Source of the DNA: AC-37 sp036389295
Lineage (GTDB): Bacteria; Actinomycetota; Thermoleophilia; Solirubrobacterales; Thermoleophilaceae
Length of the DNA: 64,000 nucleotides
Direction of reading: 5' to 3'
NCBI GenBank assembly: GCA_036389295.1
Contig: DASVQB010000051.1
Location: 41,575-105,574 of the forward strand
A program made the position numbers and the translations under genes. The notes under the pieces were generated by a model. The model had not been told where the DNA came from. It saw only the letters and a list, made by a program, of their open reading frames with translations, and searched no databases. The stretch's first letter is position 1; every line of letters starts with the position of its first letter. Below are positions 1 to 8,745 of the stretch, piece by piece.

Positions 1-1467
1 TTCTACCCGCGGGTGTACTTCGACACCTCCGAGCAATGGCGCCCGCTGCAGGTCGCGGAGTTCTTCCGCGAGGGCGGTCACAGCGTCGACGGCTTCCCGA
101 TCTCGGACTGGACGGGCCTGCGCACGTTCCCGAGCTCCAGCTCGACGCTCGACGTGCGCGGTGAGGGCAGCGAGGGGAACTACACCTCGCCCTACTCGTG
201 GTGCACCGACGGCACCGGCCTTCGCGATTGCGACACGGGCGGGCTGACGAGCGGCTACTACCACGCGAGCACCCTCTCGCCGGCGAGCTACACGTACCTC
301 GACTACTGGTACTTCTACCGCTACAACTACTTCGGCAGCGCGCCGATCGCCAACGACTTCAACCACGAGGCCGATTGGGAGGGCGTGTCGATCGCCCCGT
401 CGCGGGCGGCGGTGAACGCGTTCGACTTCGCGTCGTTCAGCCAGCACGGCACCTGGTACAGCTACCTGCGCGAGGCGCTCTCGTGCGACGACGGTGGCCA
501 GGGCTCGTGCGGTCCCAACGCGCGCCGGGTGCACACCCACCCGGCGAACGGGACGCACGCGAACTACGGGACCACGTGCTCCGAGTGGGTCTACTACGCC
601 TGCGTGCAGTCCGACGGGATCACGCCCGAGCGCGGCTACGACGGCGCCCGCGAGTGGGGCGGCAACGTCGCCACCCGCTTCCCGGCGAACATCGGCTGGT
701 CGTTCCCCAGCACGGCCAACTGGGTGGACTGGCCCGGGATGTGGGGCGTCGAGCGCAACGTCGCGAGCCCTGGCGCGGCGGGGACCGGCAACGGCAACCA
801 CTACAACGCCCCCTGGAACCCGAAGTGCGGCCCCTCGGGCTGCGTTCGCGAGGCGGCGGGCGACCGCACGCGGCTGAAGCCGTCGAGGACCACGTCGGTC
901 GGGACGAGCGCGAGGTGGTGCGCCAACTGGTTCGGCGGAGACGTGCAGGCCATGGCGTGCACGCCGCGACGGCTCGGGAAGGCGATCGACAGCGGGGCCC
1001 TGCGCGGCAGCGGCTCGCTGCGGCTGAGCTCTCCCGACAGGCGCGTCCACGGCGGGGACGCCCCCGGCATCGCTCAGCTCACGGGGCCGGCGCTCGCGCC
1101 GGGTCAGCGGATCGAGGTCGCGGGGCGGACCGAGCAAGGCACCGTCGTGTTTGCCCGGGCGGCGCGTGGCCAGCGGCTCACGATCGGGCGCTTCCGGCTT
1201 CCCGCCGGACGCATCCGAGCGACGATCGAGGCCGTCGCCGCACCGGACGGCACCGCCCAGCTGCGGCTGCGGCTGGCGAGCGGTCGTCTGGTCGAGCCGC
1301 AGGCGGTGTGGACGGCGAGGCGACCGAAGCCCCGCGCCGGGGGCGGCCCGCGCAAGGTCGTGCCGCCGCGCAGGAGCCAGGGCCGTGCGCCGATGGTGGC
1401 GTCCGGACGGGCGCCCCACGGCGCGCCGGTGCGGCGCCGGGCGAACACCCACCGGCCGCGAGGCTAG
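1..1467 (+). CDS. Vps62-like secreted protein, 5' end outside window
   Basis: The frame is open to base 1 (FYPRVYFDT...), so the gene begins upstream of the window; the GTG at 13 is probably internal. The visible 488 residues contain an HEADWEGV segment and a VHTHPANGTHANY segment, which resemble the plant/fungal/bacterial Vps62 (DUF946) family, whose members share an opening like 'F-x-P-R-V-Y' and an H-E-G-D-W-E core. Several paired cysteines suggest an exported protein, but the signal peptide would lie outside the window. The C-terminal third (from about residue 300) is rich in Arg, Pro and Gly and looks like an extension or a surface-attachment tail. Function is unknown. Family call is from motif memory only. 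Confidence 0.6.
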   Translation, partial: FYPRVYFDTSEQWRPLQVAEFFREGGHSVDGFPISDWTGLRTFPSSSSTLDVRGEGSEGNYTSPYSWCTDGTGLRDCDTGGLTSGYYHASTLSPASYTYLDYWYFYRYNYFGSAPIANDFNHEADWEGVSIAPSRAAVNAFDFASFSQHGTWYSYLREALSCDDGGQGSCGPNARRVHTHPANGTHANYGTTCSEWVYYACVQSDGITPERGYDGAREWGGNVATRFPANIGWSFPSTANWVDWPGMWGVERNVASPGAAGTGNGNHYNAPWNPKCGPSGCVREAAGDRTRLKPSRTTSVGTSARWCANWFGGDVQAMACTPRRLGKAIDSGALRGSGSLRLSSPDRRVHGGDAPGIAQLTGPALAPGQRIEVAGRTEQGTVVFARAARGQRLTIGRFRLPAGRIRATIEAVAAPDGTAQLRLRLASGRLVEPQAVWTARRPKPRAGGGPRKVVPPRRSQGRAPMVASGRAPHGAPVRRRANTHRPRG

Positions 1468-1508
1468 GGGAGCCGAACTGCCCACGGCGCTCTGCCAGAC
1501 TGAGCGCC

Positions 1509-1877
1509 GTGGGCGAGCGGGCCGCCGGGAGCGGGCGCTTCTACGCGCTTCGGGCGAACGTCTGGGCTCGGGCGGCGATCGTGCATCCGCTCCTCTGCGT
1601 GTCGCCGTGGGTCGTGATCGCGCAGCTGCTCGCCCGGCGCGACGGCAGCGAGCTCACCGACATCTCGTGGGCACTGCCGGTGGCGGAGCTGTCGGCTCTC
1701 GTGAGCTTCGTCTGGACCCTTGCGACGACGATCGATCGCCCGCTCTCACGCCGCGCCCGTGTGGGCATGACGCTAGTCGGCATGGCGGGCAGCTTCGCAG
1801 CCGCGGTGCTGGGCCTGATCGGCTGGCTCGACGCCGCCGACGTGGCCTGCCACGGGCGCTACGAGTGCCCGATCTGA
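1509..1877 (+). CDS. Small membrane protein of unknown function, three predicted TM segments
   Basis: This 122-residue protein starts at GTG 1509, 41 bases after the previous stop. Three hydrophobic stretches are visible: AIVHPLLCVSPWVVIAQLLA, ALPVAELSALVSFVWTLATT and GMTLVGMAGSFAAAVLGLIG. The C-terminal tail carries two cysteines (DVACHGRYECPI). I do not recognise a family. Codon use and hydrophobicity pattern argue that it is a real gene. It ends 25 bases before the left copy of the direct repeat, so it would be the last chromosomal gene before the proposed inserted element. Confidence 0.5.
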   Translation: MGERAAGSGRFYALRANVWARAAIVHPLLCVSPWVVIAQLLARRDGSELTDISWALPVAELSALVSFVWTLATTIDRPLSRRARVGMTLVGMAGSFAAAVLGLIGWLDAADVACHGRYECPI

Positions 1878-1902
1878 GCACCCACGCTCAGCGAGGGCAC
1901 GG

Positions 1903-1939
1903 TCAGCCCCCGAGCCGCCCGCCCACGAACTGGGTTACG
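1903..1939. repeat. Left copy of 37-bp direct repeat (attL-like)
   Basis: Bases 1903-1935 are identical to 25852-25884; 1936 differs (T for C) and 1937-1939 match again, giving 36/37. Read on the minus strand, it encodes VTQFVGGRLGG-stop, the exact C-terminus of the methyltransferase gene whose 3' end is the other copy. Similarity ends abruptly on both sides, and the left copy has no gene body attached. This is what a 3'-end duplication left by site-specific integration looks like. Confidence 0.9.
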
Positions 1940-1947
1940 ATTGGCGC

Positions 1948-2307
1948 ATGCCGCCTGCGGTGGCCTGCGTCGGAGACGCCAAGGCGATACCGTCGCCCGT
2001 GACGGTCGAGAGCGGCTACACCGGTGTCTGGACCGCCGCTCCACCGGTCGAGGTCCCGCACGACCGGCTGCAGGTCGGCGGCGCGAGCGCGCTCAAGAAG
2101 GTCACGTGCCAGTTCACGTTCACGGCGACGCAACCGCCCTCGCCGAGCTCGCCGATGCCGTACACCATCCCCGTCACCGTGGTCCTGGAGCCGAAGCAGA
2201 CGAAGCTGACCGTCGAGAGCATCGGGGTGCTCCTGGCCGGCGACCAGAAGGTGGAGCAGGGGAACACCCTGACGGTCGCCAGCGTCCGGCCGCTGCAGAG
2301 CGCCTAG
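1948..2307 (+). CDS. Small beta-rich protein at the distal edge of the injection operon
   Basis: This 119-residue protein is not recognised. It lacks a signal peptide and has two similar short beta-type segments, RLQVGGASAL and KLTVESIGVLLAGDQ, an arrangement faintly like small PAAR/DUF4280-type tip proteins, but that is not convincing. The ATG at 1948 has no ribosome-binding site; a TACGAT box at 1936-1941 lies six bases upstream, so the mRNA may be leaderless. The first base of that box is the only mismatch between the two long direct-repeat copies. It converges with the injection operon, the two stop codons sharing CTAG at 2304-2307. An injection-system role is suggested only by position. 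Confidence 0.5.
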   Translation: MPPAVACVGDAKAIPSPVTVESGYTGVWTAAPPVEVPHDRLQVGGASALKKVTCQFTFTATQPPSPSSPMPYTIPVTVVLEPKQTKLTVESIGVLLAGDQKVEQGNTLTVASVRPLQSA

Positions 2308-4322
2308 CCGTCCGTCGGCCCGGCATCCCTCGCGGCGCCGGCGATCGCCGCGGCGACCTCCTCCGCCACGGACGTGCCCGCGGCACGCTGCCCCAGCCGC
2401 CACGCCGCCGTGACGGCCTCGGGCGCCGCTCGCAGCTCCGGGTCGACCGCCACGTCGAGGCCGGCGAGCAGCACGTCGACGCCGGCCCAGAGCATCGCCG
2501 CGCCGACTGAGCTGCGAGACCGCAGCTCCGAGGAGGCTCCGGTGCCCGGGCCGTCGTCGGCGGCGCCCGGCGGTCCGAGCGCGGCCAGGTCCTCGCCCGC
2601 GCCCGTGGCCGCGAGATACGGCAGCAGGCCGGGGGCGAAGAGCAGGTGCCACGGGCTCGGAGGAGCCGTCGCGGCGAGCTCCGGCGAGCCCGCGCGCGCC
2701 TCGAGCGCCGCGTCGAGGGCCGCGCACCGCTCGTCGCCGTCCGCTTCCAGCGCGGCTCGGGTGTCACGCACGACGTGCTCGAGCTCGAGCACGTCCACGA
2801 CTCCCGTGGCGACGGCCTCGCGCGCCGCGTCGCAGTCCCGCAAGACGCGCTCGAACAGCGATCGCAGGAGCGGCTCGCGCAGCTCCGCCTGGTCCCGGAA
2901 CAGGCCGCGCAGGTCGACCGGCAGCAGTGCGACGGCCGGGAACGCCTCGACCAGCGTCCGCCGGACCGCGCCGACGCGCTCGATCGTCTCGGCGTCGCCC
3001 GAGCTCGCGGCGCGCGACGCGGCCTGCGCGAGCTCGGCGTCGAGGCCGAGCGCGCGTGCGACGTCGTCCGCAGCCTGCCCGGCGGGCTCGTCGGGGGGCG
3101 CCCCGACATGGAGCGCGAGCAGCGCCTCCGCCTCCCTGCGGTTGGCCCCGACGAGCTCGATCGCCCGCCGGACGGCGAGTCGCCTGAACGCCTGCACGAG
3201 CTCGCCGTCCGGCGTCGCCGGGTCCTTGGCGCGTGCGAGGTCCTCGGCGGCGGTCGCCGAGAGGTCCGCGGCGGCGAGCGCCTCGTCGTCCGTTTCGAGG
3301 ACGACGTCGATCTCGGTGCCGACCAGGATCGGCTCGCCGACGCCGGCCCCCGCCGCGGCGGCGTCCACGGGCCGCCCGCCGAACGTGGCCCGGTGCCGGC
3401 CGGGCCGGTCGAGCTCGAGTGCGACCTCCGCAGGATCGTCCGGGGCCATCGGGTACGACGAGCGCACGGTGAGGCCGTCCTCCTCGCGCAGGGAGAAGAC
3501 CGGGCGCGCCGGCGCGTCCGAGGGCCCGGCCTGCCAGCCCAGACGACGGTCTCCGGAGTTGCGCAGACGGAAGGTCACCTCGGTGCCCGCCGGGACGATC
3601 GGCGACGCCGGCACCGTCTCCACGAACCACCGGAGCCCGAGCGAGACGCGGCCGTCCTCGGCGGGCGGCGGCGCCTGCGCCTCGTCGTGCGCCGGCTCCA
3701 CCGTGGGCGTCGGCGCCGCGGCGGGGGCGAGCTCGGCGACCGCGGAGCCCGGGGCGGGGATCGCAAGCGGCTTGGGGCCCGCAAGCAGGGCAGAGCGTGC
3801 CGGCAGAGGCGATGGCGGTGCGGGCTCCCGGCCGGCGGGCGAGGCGGAGGCGGACGACTGCGGTGCCGGTTCGCCCGGCACCCCGTGCAGCGACGCCAGG
3901 CTCGTGGTGGGGGCGTCCAGGGGAGCAAGCGGCACCCCCGACGTGGCCGCAGCCGCCGCGGGAGGGATCCCCGATGCCGCCAGCGGCGCCCGCGGCGGGT
4001 CGGACGCGCTCGCTCCCGCGGCATCGGTCCTCCCGGCCGCCTGCGCGTTCTGCCTGGCGAACGAGGCCGCGATCCGCTCCTCGAGCCTGGTGCGCGCCTC
4101 GGGCGGCACGCCGGCGAGCCCGTCGCCCGTCCAGACGATCTCCGGGGCGTGCACGGTCGCCGAGACACCCGACCCGAGCGACTGGCCGAGCACCTCGTGC
4201 GCCCGGTCGAGGGCCCGCTTGGCCGCAGCCGCGAGAGCGGCTTCGACCTCGTCCTGCGAGCCGACGATCGCCGCGGCGTCGGCCCGAAGCCGCGTCGGGA
4301 ACACGGCTCGGACGCGCGTCAT
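2304..4322 (-). CDS. Large distal protein of the injection operon, unknown function
   Basis: Last gene of the leftward operon, 672 residues. Its start ATG overlaps the stop of the coiled-coil gene upstream (ATGA, 4319-4322), so it is translationally coupled. Three parts can be seen: an N-terminal region of about 95 residues with a VHAPEIVWTGDGLAGVPPEA segment; an Ala/Pro/Ser-rich linker (about residues 95-225); then a beta-rich Ig-like stretch (FVETVPASPIVPAGTEVTFR, about 235-335) and a long Ala-rich helical C-terminus. No catalytic motif is evident. Its place at the end of a tail-type operon fits a cargo, tip-associated or assembly protein. The family is not recognised. Confidence 0.7.
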   Translation of the reverse strand: MTRVRAVFPTRLRADAAAIVGSQDEVEAALAAAAKRALDRAHEVLGQSLGSGVSATVHAPEIVWTGDGLAGVPPEARTRLEERIAASFARQNAQAAGRTDAAGASASDPPRAPLAASGIPPAAAAATSGVPLAPLDAPTTSLASLHGVPGEPAPQSSASASPAGREPAPPSPLPARSALLAGPKPLAIPAPGSAVAELAPAAAPTPTVEPAHDEAQAPPPAEDGRVSLGLRWFVETVPASPIVPAGTEVTFRLRNSGDRRLGWQAGPSDAPARPVFSLREEDGLTVRSSYPMAPDDPAEVALELDRPGRHRATFGGRPVDAAAAGAGVGEPILVGTEIDVVLETDDEALAAADLSATAAEDLARAKDPATPDGELVQAFRRLAVRRAIELVGANRREAEALLALHVGAPPDEPAGQAADDVARALGLDAELAQAASRAASSGDAETIERVGAVRRTLVEAFPAVALLPVDLRGLFRDQAELREPLLRSLFERVLRDCDAAREAVATGVVDVLELEHVVRDTRAALEADGDERCAALDAALEARAGSPELAATAPPSPWHLLFAPGLLPYLAATGAGEDLAALGPPGAADDGPGTGASSELRSRSSVGAAMLWAGVDVLLAGLDVAVDPELRAAPEAVTAAWRLGQRAAGTSVAEEVAAAIAGAARDAGPTDG

Positions 4323-4579
4323 GCGGCGTCGATCGCCGGCGGCTCCCTCGGAGGCGCGGGCGGGGCCTCCCGCGGCCCGTCGCGAACCGCCGCCGCCTCG
4401 ATCGAGTCGCCTCCACCGGGCTCGAGCAGCTCGGTCAGCGCCAGGATCGCGCCGTCGATCCTCAGCATCGTGTCGCGCACGCGCGCAAGCTCCGCCTCCA
4501 GCTCCCGCACGCGGGCCTCGCCGCCGCGCAGCTCGCCCTTCAGCGCCTCGATCCGCTCCTCGACCTTCTCTCGCTCCAT
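4319..4579 (-). CDS. Short coiled-coil protein of the injection operon
   Basis: 86 residues from ATG 4579, which has a good ribosome-binding site (GGAGGGG, about eight bases upstream). A GTG at 4621 would add 14 residues and overlap the preceding gene; the ATG is preferred. Residues 1-50 form a heptad-rich coiled coil (MEREKVEERIEALKGELRGG...), followed by a Pro/Ala-rich tail. It overlaps the next gene by four bases (ATGA). Small coiled-coil proteins are common at the ends of tail operons, as chaperones or fibre partners, but no function can be assigned. Confidence 0.65.
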   Translation of the reverse strand: MEREKVEERIEALKGELRGGEARVRELEAELARVRDTMLRIDGAILALTELLEPGGGDSIEAAAVRDGPREAPPAPPREPPAIDAA

Positions 4580-4613
4580 CGTCACCGGCCCCTCCGTGCG
4601 TCGAGCTTCGCGG

Positions 4614-6221
4614 CTAGGCACGCGACGTGTTGCTGCCGATGGCCACGACCGTGACGAACACCATGTTGTCCCACTCCCAATCGCCCTCCGACTCCGAGGC
4701 GTACGACTGACCCCACGCCTCCGTCTGACTCCAGTCCACCACCTTCACCCACACGTTCTGCGGGATCGCGCCGTCGTGACGCATGTGTGCGCCGGTGGCG
4801 TGGTCCCTGTCGCCGAAGATGGTGAACCCGCGACACACCGCGAAGACGGTGTAGGGCCTGGCGGCGAACTCGTTGCCGAACGACGCGCGCCACTGTCCTG
4901 GCGCATCCCTGCCGGCGTTCCGCTGCGTCAGGTTCACGGTCTTGACGTGCACGACGTTGCCGGGGTCCGCCAAGTGCAGTTGCCCCTTCACCCACACCGA
5001 GCCGTCGTTCGCGACGACGAACCTCTCCTGGAACGCACCGCCGGGTGCAGCCCCTACCACGAGGCGGTCGGCGCGGTCACCCAGGTTGTCGCCGATCGTG
5101 ATCCGCAGGTCGTTCTGGTCGACCGCGCGCCGGACGCGCTCGATCACGAGCGGGTCGCTGTCGTCGCCGCCCGCGGCGTCGCGGATGTCGAGCCGCTGGT
5201 TCACCACGAGCGGCCCGTCGATCCTCGTGGCGCCGCCGATCCTCGTGGCGCCGCCGATCGTCGTGGCGCCGTCGTTGGCGACGACGAGCCTCTCCTGGAA
5301 CACGCCGCCGGGCGCGGGTCCGACGACGAGGCGGTCTGCGCCGTCCGTGTCGTCGCCGATCGTGATCCGCAGGTCGTTCTGGTTCGGCCCGCGCTGAACG
5401 CGCTCGATCGCGAGCGGGTCCGTGTCGTCGCCGCCCGCGGCGTCGCGGATGTCGAGCCGCTGGTTCAGCGCGAGCGGCCCGTCGATCCTCGTGGCGCCGC
5501 CGATCCTCGTGGCGCCGCCGATCGTCGTGGCGCCGTCGTCGGCGACGACGAGCCTCTCCTGGAACGTCCCGCCGGGCGCGGGTCCGACGACGAGGCGGTC
5601 TGCGCCGTCCGTGTCGTCGCCGATCGTGATCCGCAGGTCGTTCTGGTTCGGCCCGCGCTGAACGCGCTCGATCGCGAGCGGGTCGCTGTCGTCGCCGCCC
5701 GCGGCGTCGCGGATCTCGATGCGCTGCCTGACCGCGGGGCCGGCGAGCCGTCGCATTCCGAGGTCGAACCCGGTCACGCTCGTCCCAGTGCGGTTCGCGC
5801 GACCGAGCACGACGGCCCTGCCCTCGTCGTCGCCGGTGGGGTGCTCGGACCGCACCTCGACGATCGGGTCCTCCGTCCAGCGGGTGTTGTCGCTCACGCC
5901 CCCCTCGTCGCTCGGGTCGGTCGGCCGCTGACCGAACCGGATCGAGACGACGCCCGAGGTGTCCGGCGCCAGCTCGGACAGGCTCACCTGCTTCGGCTCC
6001 GTCAGGACGATCTCGTACCCGTCGACGTCCAGGGCCACGCCGGCACCCACCTTCACGTCCGTACCGACCGCGGTGAGCTCGAGCCCGTGCGCGACGCCCC
6101 AGGTGTGCAGGGCTCGGTTGTGGTGGCGTAGCAGGGCGCGGTGGTACTCCTGCTCCTCGGTGAAGTCCCCCTCGCGCAGGAACTGGTAGTCGAAGTAGTG
6201 GACGCGCTTGAGCGGACTCAT
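4614..6221 (-). CDS. Tail-fibre-like protein with 88-residue tandem repeats
   Basis: 535 residues. The N-terminus MSPLKRVHYFDYQFLREGDF followed by EEQEYHRALLRHHNRALH resembles the conserved opening of fibre or tip proteins in bacterial injection-system loci. Residues 166-253, 254-341 and 342 to about 425 are three tandem repeats beginning QR(I/L)(E/D)IRDAAGG. Repeats 1 and 2 differ at about seven of 88 positions; repeat 3 is diverged. Each of the first two ends with GGATRI hexapeptides, a pattern typical of beta-helical shafts. The C-terminal 110 residues (YTVFAVCRGFTIFG...) look like a globular tip, possibly the receptor-binding part. The start overlaps the upstream gene's stop (ATGA). Role as a target-binding fibre is inferred. 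Confidence 0.75.
   Translation of the reverse strand: MSPLKRVHYFDYQFLREGDFTEEQEYHRALLRHHNRALHTWGVAHGLELTAVGTDVKVGAGVALDVDGYEIVLTEPKQVSLSELAPDTSGVVSIRFGQRPTDPSDEGGVSDNTRWTEDPIVEVRSEHPTGDDEGRAVVLGRANRTGTSVTGFDLGMRRLAGPAVRQRIEIRDAAGGDDSDPLAIERVQRGPNQNDLRITIGDDTDGADRLVVGPAPGGTFQERLVVADDGATTIGGATRIGGATRIDGPLALNQRLDIRDAAGGDDTDPLAIERVQRGPNQNDLRITIGDDTDGADRLVVGPAPGGVFQERLVVANDGATTIGGATRIGGATRIDGPLVVNQRLDIRDAAGGDDSDPLVIERVRRAVDQNDLRITIGDNLGDRADRLVVGAAPGGAFQERFVVANDGSVWVKGQLHLADPGNVVHVKTVNLTQRNAGRDAPGQWRASFGNEFAARPYTVFAVCRGFTIFGDRDHATGAHMRHDGAIPQNVWVKVVDWSQTEAWGQSYASESEGDWEWDNMVFVTVVAIGSNTSRA
4945..5726 (-). repeat. 264-bp tandem repeats inside the fibre gene
   Basis: Three in-frame copies of a 264-base unit occupy approximately 5463-5726, 5199-5462 and 4945-5198. 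The first two are nearly identical at DNA level, including the synonymous positions, so the duplication is recent or kept uniform by recombination. Nested inside each of the first two is an 18-base repeat encoding GGATRI (for example around 5219-5270). Confidence 0.85.
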
Positions 6222-8725
6222 GGCAAATGGTCTCCTGGGTTGTCAGGTGCTGGCTTGAGGAGCGTCTCGGTGGCGATCCGCGAGTGCTTCCCGAGCTGGA
6301 AGCCGGGCGTCTCCGGGGCGAACACGTCGCCCGCGAGCGGTGCCCACCGCGGCCGGAAGCTGCGATACATCCGCGCGGTGCTCGGGTCGAGCCGGTCGGC
6401 CGCGCCGTCGCCCGTGAGGTCCACGTGGCCCTCGCGGATCGGGCCGGTCTCGACCGCGATCCCCGCCGGATTCGCGTGCTCCAGCAGGTTCATGAGGAAC
6501 TCGTACTGGACGAGCGACAGGCGCGCGTGCGGCGGAAGGCCGACGGCAAGCTCGTACGGGTCGATCGGCTCGCGGCGCGAGTACCCCCGCGACACCAGCG
6601 CCACGAGCCCCGGCTCCTCTCCGCGAACCGTGACGCGCGACCCGAGCCGCTCCACCGTGGCGGCCCCGCCGGCGATCGGCACCGCCTGCCACTGGAAGCC
6701 CACGGCCAGCCTGCGCGACAGGTTCGTGCCCGCCTCGGGGAGCCGCGTGACCGCGGCCACCAGCACCACCGCCTCGCCGGGCAGCACGAGCGGCAGGAGC
6801 GCGTTGACGAACCCGCCCCGGAGCTCGTCGGCGATCCTCCGGAGGCCCTCGGCTGCGCCCTCCGCGCCGGCGACGATCGCCCGCGACTGGACGGGGGCGA
6901 GCCGGATCGTCGCCATCATCTCCGCGGGCAGCCTGCTCAGCTCCCGCGCGACCGCGACGGGCTCCGTGACCACCGGCAGGTTCGCCCGCGAGAGCGTCTC
7001 GCGCGCCTCGGGGGGAACCGGAATCGCCGTGCTCCACGCCGCCTCGGCCTGCACCGGCGCCAGCAGCTCCCAGGCCGGCTCGCCGAGGGCGGCGCGCCGG
7101 GACTCGGCGCGGGTCACCGCCGCGTAGAGGACGGCCGTGGGGAGCGCGAACGCGTCGCGAGGCGCCTCCGAGCGCGCCACCGGCGCGCCCACCCCCACCA
7201 CGTACAGGACGGCGGTGGGTAGCGAGTAGACGTCGCCGGGCGCCTCGTACTGGGCCGTGACGGAGGCCTCCGCGTCCGTGCCGATCCGGTCGGGTGCGAC
7301 GACCTTCATGCCGTCGACGAAGAGGTGCGACACGTAGAGGCGATCGGGTGCGAGGCGGTGGACCGTCCGTAAGCCGCACGGCTCGAGAAGCCAGCGACCG
7401 TCCGGGTCGTCGCTCGCCGAACGGGGCTCGAGCGACCGCAGCAGCTCCGCCGTCTCGGCGTCGACGTCGACCCGCTGCGGCGAGGCCGCCTGCCGCTCGG
7501 CCATCAGCTCGAGCTCGGCGATGCTGTGCCGGTGCACGTCGGCGCCGAGCCCCAGCTCGTAGCGGCTGCCCATGGTCGCGTCCTGCGCCCGAAGGACGGG
7601 CCACCGGTCCTCGATGCCGAGCGCCCGGCGGCATTTCGCCGCGCGCAGCAGCGCGACGGCCAGCGGCCTCGCCAGGGCGGGGTCCTCCGCCGGCGCGGGT
7701 GGCCCGCCCGCGGCGTCGAACCCGAGGTGGTCGCGCAGCTCGCTTCGCAGCTGCTCGTCCTGCTCCCGGCGGGCGGCAGGAAGGAAGCGCTTGCGATGGA
7801 CCTCGTCGCCCGCGCCTCGCAGCGGCCAGACCAGGTGCACTCCCCGGACCCGGCGGAGGAAGGCCTCCCTCGACCCGGCATCGCCGACCTCCACGAGCTT
7901 GACGCCGAACGCCAGGTCGTTGCCGCGATCGGCGAGGCTGAACCGATGCTCGAACCCGAGCTCCCCCAGCAGCCCCGCGTTCGGGTCGGAGTCGGAGCCC
8001 TCCCCGTTCAGCAGCCGCAGGATCCCGGTCCGGCTCGGCACGTGCCAGGGGCGGTAGATCCTGAGCCGCCGCCTGTAGTCCGCGTCCGACTCCCGCGACC
8101 CCTCGGTGCGCGGCGCCCCCTCGCGGAACGCGAGCTCGGTCGGGAAGCGCGGGACCGCGAGCTCTCGGCCGAGCCGGTCCAGCGCATCGGCACGGGCCGC
8201 GTCGAGCGACCGGATCGCCTGGATCTCGGCGGCCTGCCGGCGGATCCTCTGCTTCTCGGCCCCGACCGCGTAGACGAGGCTCCCCATGACCCCTTCGACG
8301 AGGCGGAGCTCGACGCGGCGGTTCAGCTCGCCGGCCGGGACGGCCACCGGAGGGCCGCCTCCGGCGGGGCGATGTCGCAGCTCGAGCACGACGGCGAAGC
8401 CGACGGTGGGCGAAGCCTCCGGCTGTGGCGGCGGCCGGTGGAGCAGGAGGAAGGCGCCCGGCTCGGTGTGCGGAGCGAAGGTCAGCGGCGCCAGCCTCAG
8501 GGCGGCGCCGCCGGCCTCGACCGACGCCGTCAACTCCAGCTCGCCGAGGCCCACCGCTTGGCGCGGGGCCGCGAGCAGCACGGGCTCGCGCGCCGGGCGG
8601 ACCTCGGCCCGGCCGTCGGCTCCGATCGGCACGGCTTCCTGCTGCGCCCCGGCCGCGAGCGGGCCGGTCAGGTGCGCGAACGCGTTGGCGTGAGACGCCG
8701 ATCGCCACCGGTCGGCGTCGAGCAT
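6218..8725 (-). CDS. Large baseplate protein (gp6/Afp12-like)
   Basis: 835 residues from ATG 8725; the open frame extends upstream but only through the neighbouring gene, and the ATG lies 20 bases after that gene's stop. Residues 170-240 (LDAARADALDRLGRELAVPRF, then SDADYRRRLRIYRPW) have the pattern of tail protein I/baseplate wedge proteins that follow the J-like protein in contractile systems. The middle part contains an internal duplication around two LPTAVLY motifs. The stop overlaps the start of the fibre gene (ATGA), linking it to fibre attachment. Assigned from position directly after baseplate J and from the motif; moderately sure. Confidence 0.7.
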   Translation of the reverse strand: MLDADRWRSASHANAFAHLTGPLAAGAQQEAVPIGADGRAEVRPAREPVLLAAPRQAVGLGELELTASVEAGGAALRLAPLTFAPHTEPGAFLLLHRPPPQPEASPTVGFAVVLELRHRPAGGGPPVAVPAGELNRRVELRLVEGVMGSLVYAVGAEKQRIRRQAAEIQAIRSLDAARADALDRLGRELAVPRFPTELAFREGAPRTEGSRESDADYRRRLRIYRPWHVPSRTGILRLLNGEGSDSDPNAGLLGELGFEHRFSLADRGNDLAFGVKLVEVGDAGSREAFLRRVRGVHLVWPLRGAGDEVHRKRFLPAARREQDEQLRSELRDHLGFDAAGGPPAPAEDPALARPLAVALLRAAKCRRALGIEDRWPVLRAQDATMGSRYELGLGADVHRHSIAELELMAERQAASPQRVDVDAETAELLRSLEPRSASDDPDGRWLLEPCGLRTVHRLAPDRLYVSHLFVDGMKVVAPDRIGTDAEASVTAQYEAPGDVYSLPTAVLYVVGVGAPVARSEAPRDAFALPTAVLYAAVTRAESRRAALGEPAWELLAPVQAEAAWSTAIPVPPEARETLSRANLPVVTEPVAVARELSRLPAEMMATIRLAPVQSRAIVAGAEGAAEGLRRIADELRGGFVNALLPLVLPGEAVVLVAAVTRLPEAGTNLSRRLAVGFQWQAVPIAGGAATVERLGSRVTVRGEEPGLVALVSRGYSRREPIDPYELAVGLPPHARLSLVQYEFLMNLLEHANPAGIAVETGPIREGHVDLTGDGAADRLDPSTARMYRSFRPRWAPLAGDVFAPETPGFQLGKHSRIATETLLKPAPDNPGDHLP

Positions 8726-8745
8726 CGCGGGCGCGGAGTGCTCGG

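Noticed and set aside
1903..2727. Minus-strand frame ending with the methyltransferase C-terminus
   Set aside because: Only the last 12 codons resemble the methyltransferase; the remainder is not methyltransferase-like, so it is a duplicated end, not a second gene.
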